A DNA stretch of 64,000 nt from Christiangramia salexigens. GTDB lineage: Bacteria > Bacteroidota > Bacteroidia > Flavobacteriales > Flavobacteriaceae. The notes under the pieces were generated by a model, which saw nothing but the letters and a program-made list of their open reading frames with translations, had not been told where the DNA came from and ran no database searches. This document shows, in pieces, positions 63,151 to 64,000 of the stretch; positions within the stretch are counted from its first letter, which is position 1, and the number at the start of each line of letters is the position of its first letter. Location of the stretch: positions 2,328,501 to 2,392,500 of the forward strand of contig NZ_CP018153.1 of NCBI RefSeq assembly GCF_001889005.1, written 5' to 3'. Made by a program: the position numbers and the translations under genes.

Positions 63151-64000
63151 TTAATTAACCCAGTCTACCGGCTTTTTAAGCACTTCTAAAAGTTTTTCTT
63201 CATCACTTCCAGGTTCCGGGTGATGATCATATCTCCACTGAACTTTTGGAGGCAGACTCATCAAAATGCTTTCTATTCTGCCGTTTGTCTTCAGGCCGAA
63301 TAAAGTGCCTTTATCATGCACAAGATTGAACTCTACGTAACGGCCTCTTCTTACTTCCTGCCAGTTGCGGTTTTCTTCAGTAAAGTCAAGATCTTTTCTT
63401 CTTTCAATGATCGGGAGATAAGCTTTAAGGAATGAATTTCCAACTTCGGTCACAAAATCGTACCAATCACCGATCTTTTGCTGGCTGTTCTCCTTCAGAT
63501 AATCAAAGAATAGACCTCCAATACCTCTGGCTTCATCTCTATGTGAATTCCAGAAATATTCATCACATTTCTTCTTGTATTCAGGATAAAAATGAGGATC
63601 AAACTTATCACAAGCAGCTTTTGAGACCTTGTGAAAATGTCTGGCATCTTCTTCAAAGAGATAATAAGGCGTGAGATCCTGGCCACCACCAAACCATTGG
63701 TCTATGGTGGTTCCATTCTTATCGTACATTTCAAAATAGCGCCAGTTGGCATGTACCGTTGGCGCCATTGGATTTTTAGGATGTAAGACCAGGCTAAGTC
63801 CGCAGGCGAAAAAATCTACCTCACCAACTTTAAAATATTTCTGCATTGCAGGAGCTAATTCTCCATGCACTGCCGAAATATTTACGCCTCCTTTTTCAAA
63901 TACATCACCGTCTTCAATCACACGGGTTCTTCCGCCTCCGCCTTCAGCGCGTTTCCATAGATCTTCCTGAAATTTAGCTTTTCCGTCTACCTCTTCTATT
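63151..64000 (-). CDS. hemF: Oxygen-dependent coproporphyrinogen III oxidase (5' end outside window)
   Basis: HemF decarboxylates coproporphyrinogen III to protoporphyrinogen IX with oxygen. The frame is open to base 64000, so the GTG at 63921 is internal and the gene is cut by the window edge. Visible motifs include the GGGGRTRV block near the cut, WFGGGQDLTPYY, the HFHK segment, and NLVHDKGTLFGLKTNGRIESILMSLPP (GRIESILMS). About 280 of ~300 residues are present. It lies upstream of hemB in one operon. Confidence 0.96.
   Translation of the reverse strand, partial: IEEVDGKAKFQEDLWKRAEGGGGRTRVIEDGDVFEKGGVNISAVHGELAPAMQKYFKVGEVDFFACGLSLVLHPKNPMAPTVHANWRYFEMYDKNGTTIDQWFGGGQDLTPYYLFEEDARHFHKVSKAACDKFDPHFYPEYKKKCDEYFWNSHRDEARGIGGLFFDYLKENSQQKIGDWYDFVTEVGNSFLKAYLPIIERRKDLDFTEENRNWQEVRRGRYVEFNLVHDKGTLFGLKTNGRIESILMSLPPKVQWRYDHHPEPGSDEEKLLEVLKKPVDWVN

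Noticed and set aside
1..64000. tRNA, rRNA, CRISPR, IS element or prophage
   Set aside because: No gap is large enough for rRNA, no tandem spaced repeats are present, no transposase or integrase frame is seen, and no tRNA-like T-loop was noticed.

Overview
The window reads as a chromosomal segment of a marine-type member of the Flavobacteriaceae (Bacteroidota), probably close to Gramella/Christiangramia. The genus-level statement is inference from overall protein similarity as I remember it; the family-level statement is firmer. Support comes from low GC, the flavobacterial -7 promoter element TAnnTTTG in many intergenic gaps, scarce Shine-Dalgarno sequences, the gliding / type IX secretion lipoproteins SprE and GldH, an ATP synthase operon without beta and epsilon genes, and many small families restricted to this phylum (DUF4175, DUF4837, DUF6341, DUF6427, DUF4254, DUF5687, DUF6168, DUF4292, DUF6909). 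Coding density is high. I see no rRNA, tRNA, CRISPR array, insertion sequence or prophage, and no gene-free stretch above 300 bases.

Layout. 1-5200: end of a DUF4175-type protein, ybeY, mnmG and a methyltransferase, with two identical parS-like palindromes flanking mnmG, then an OmpH/Skp-like lipoprotein. 5200-11000: DoxX and DNA polymerase III delta-prime on the minus strand, pgk, a LysM lytic transglycosylase, a DUF4837 lipoprotein and tatA. 11100-19700: M23 peptidase, GH3 enzyme, DUF6909 protein, then a surface-sugar block (rmlC, rmlD, UDP-glucuronate decarboxylase, GT2, CapK-like adenylating enzyme). 19700-27400: purD, DUF6341/DUF6427 membrane proteins, DUF4254 with GT9, a ferredoxin reductase, and a DUF5687 ABC transporter. 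27480-36200: sprE, bactofilin, then atpZ, DUF6168 and atpB-E-F-H-A-G. 36200-43700: lipoprotein, flippase, dut, sugar nucleotidyltransferase, TPR protein, DUF4292 lipoprotein, EnvC-like activator and thioesterase. 43700-51200: HU/SPOR protein, dprA, trpS, acyltransferase, an ECF sigma factor operon and recA. 51300-58100: trhO, a structured leader, ricT, gldH, PBP1A and a two-subunit CoA transferase. 58100-64000 (minus strand): small DUF6616-like protein, DnaQ-like exonuclease, serine hydrolase, ogt, CNNM/CBS protein, hemB and hemF (cut by the window end).

Much of the window serves the cell envelope: peptidoglycan synthesis and remodelling (PBP1A, MltD-like, M23, EnvC-like, SPOR), surface polysaccharide, gliding/T9SS lipoproteins, and envelope signalling. 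The most notable system is the three-gene operon at 47638-50084: a surface-type lipoprotein, an ECF sigma factor, and one polypeptide that joins an anti-sigma-like cytoplasmic segment and an inner-membrane helix, through a long disordered linker, to an outer-membrane beta-barrel. This matches the architecture of dual-membrane-spanning anti-sigma factors reported in Bacteroides, and its signal here is unknown. Second-rank signals are the parS pair, a terminator-like hairpin inside the atp operon after atpE, an 18-codon ORF next to a hairpin in the ricT leader, and -7 elements placed so close to start codons that some mRNAs may be leaderless.
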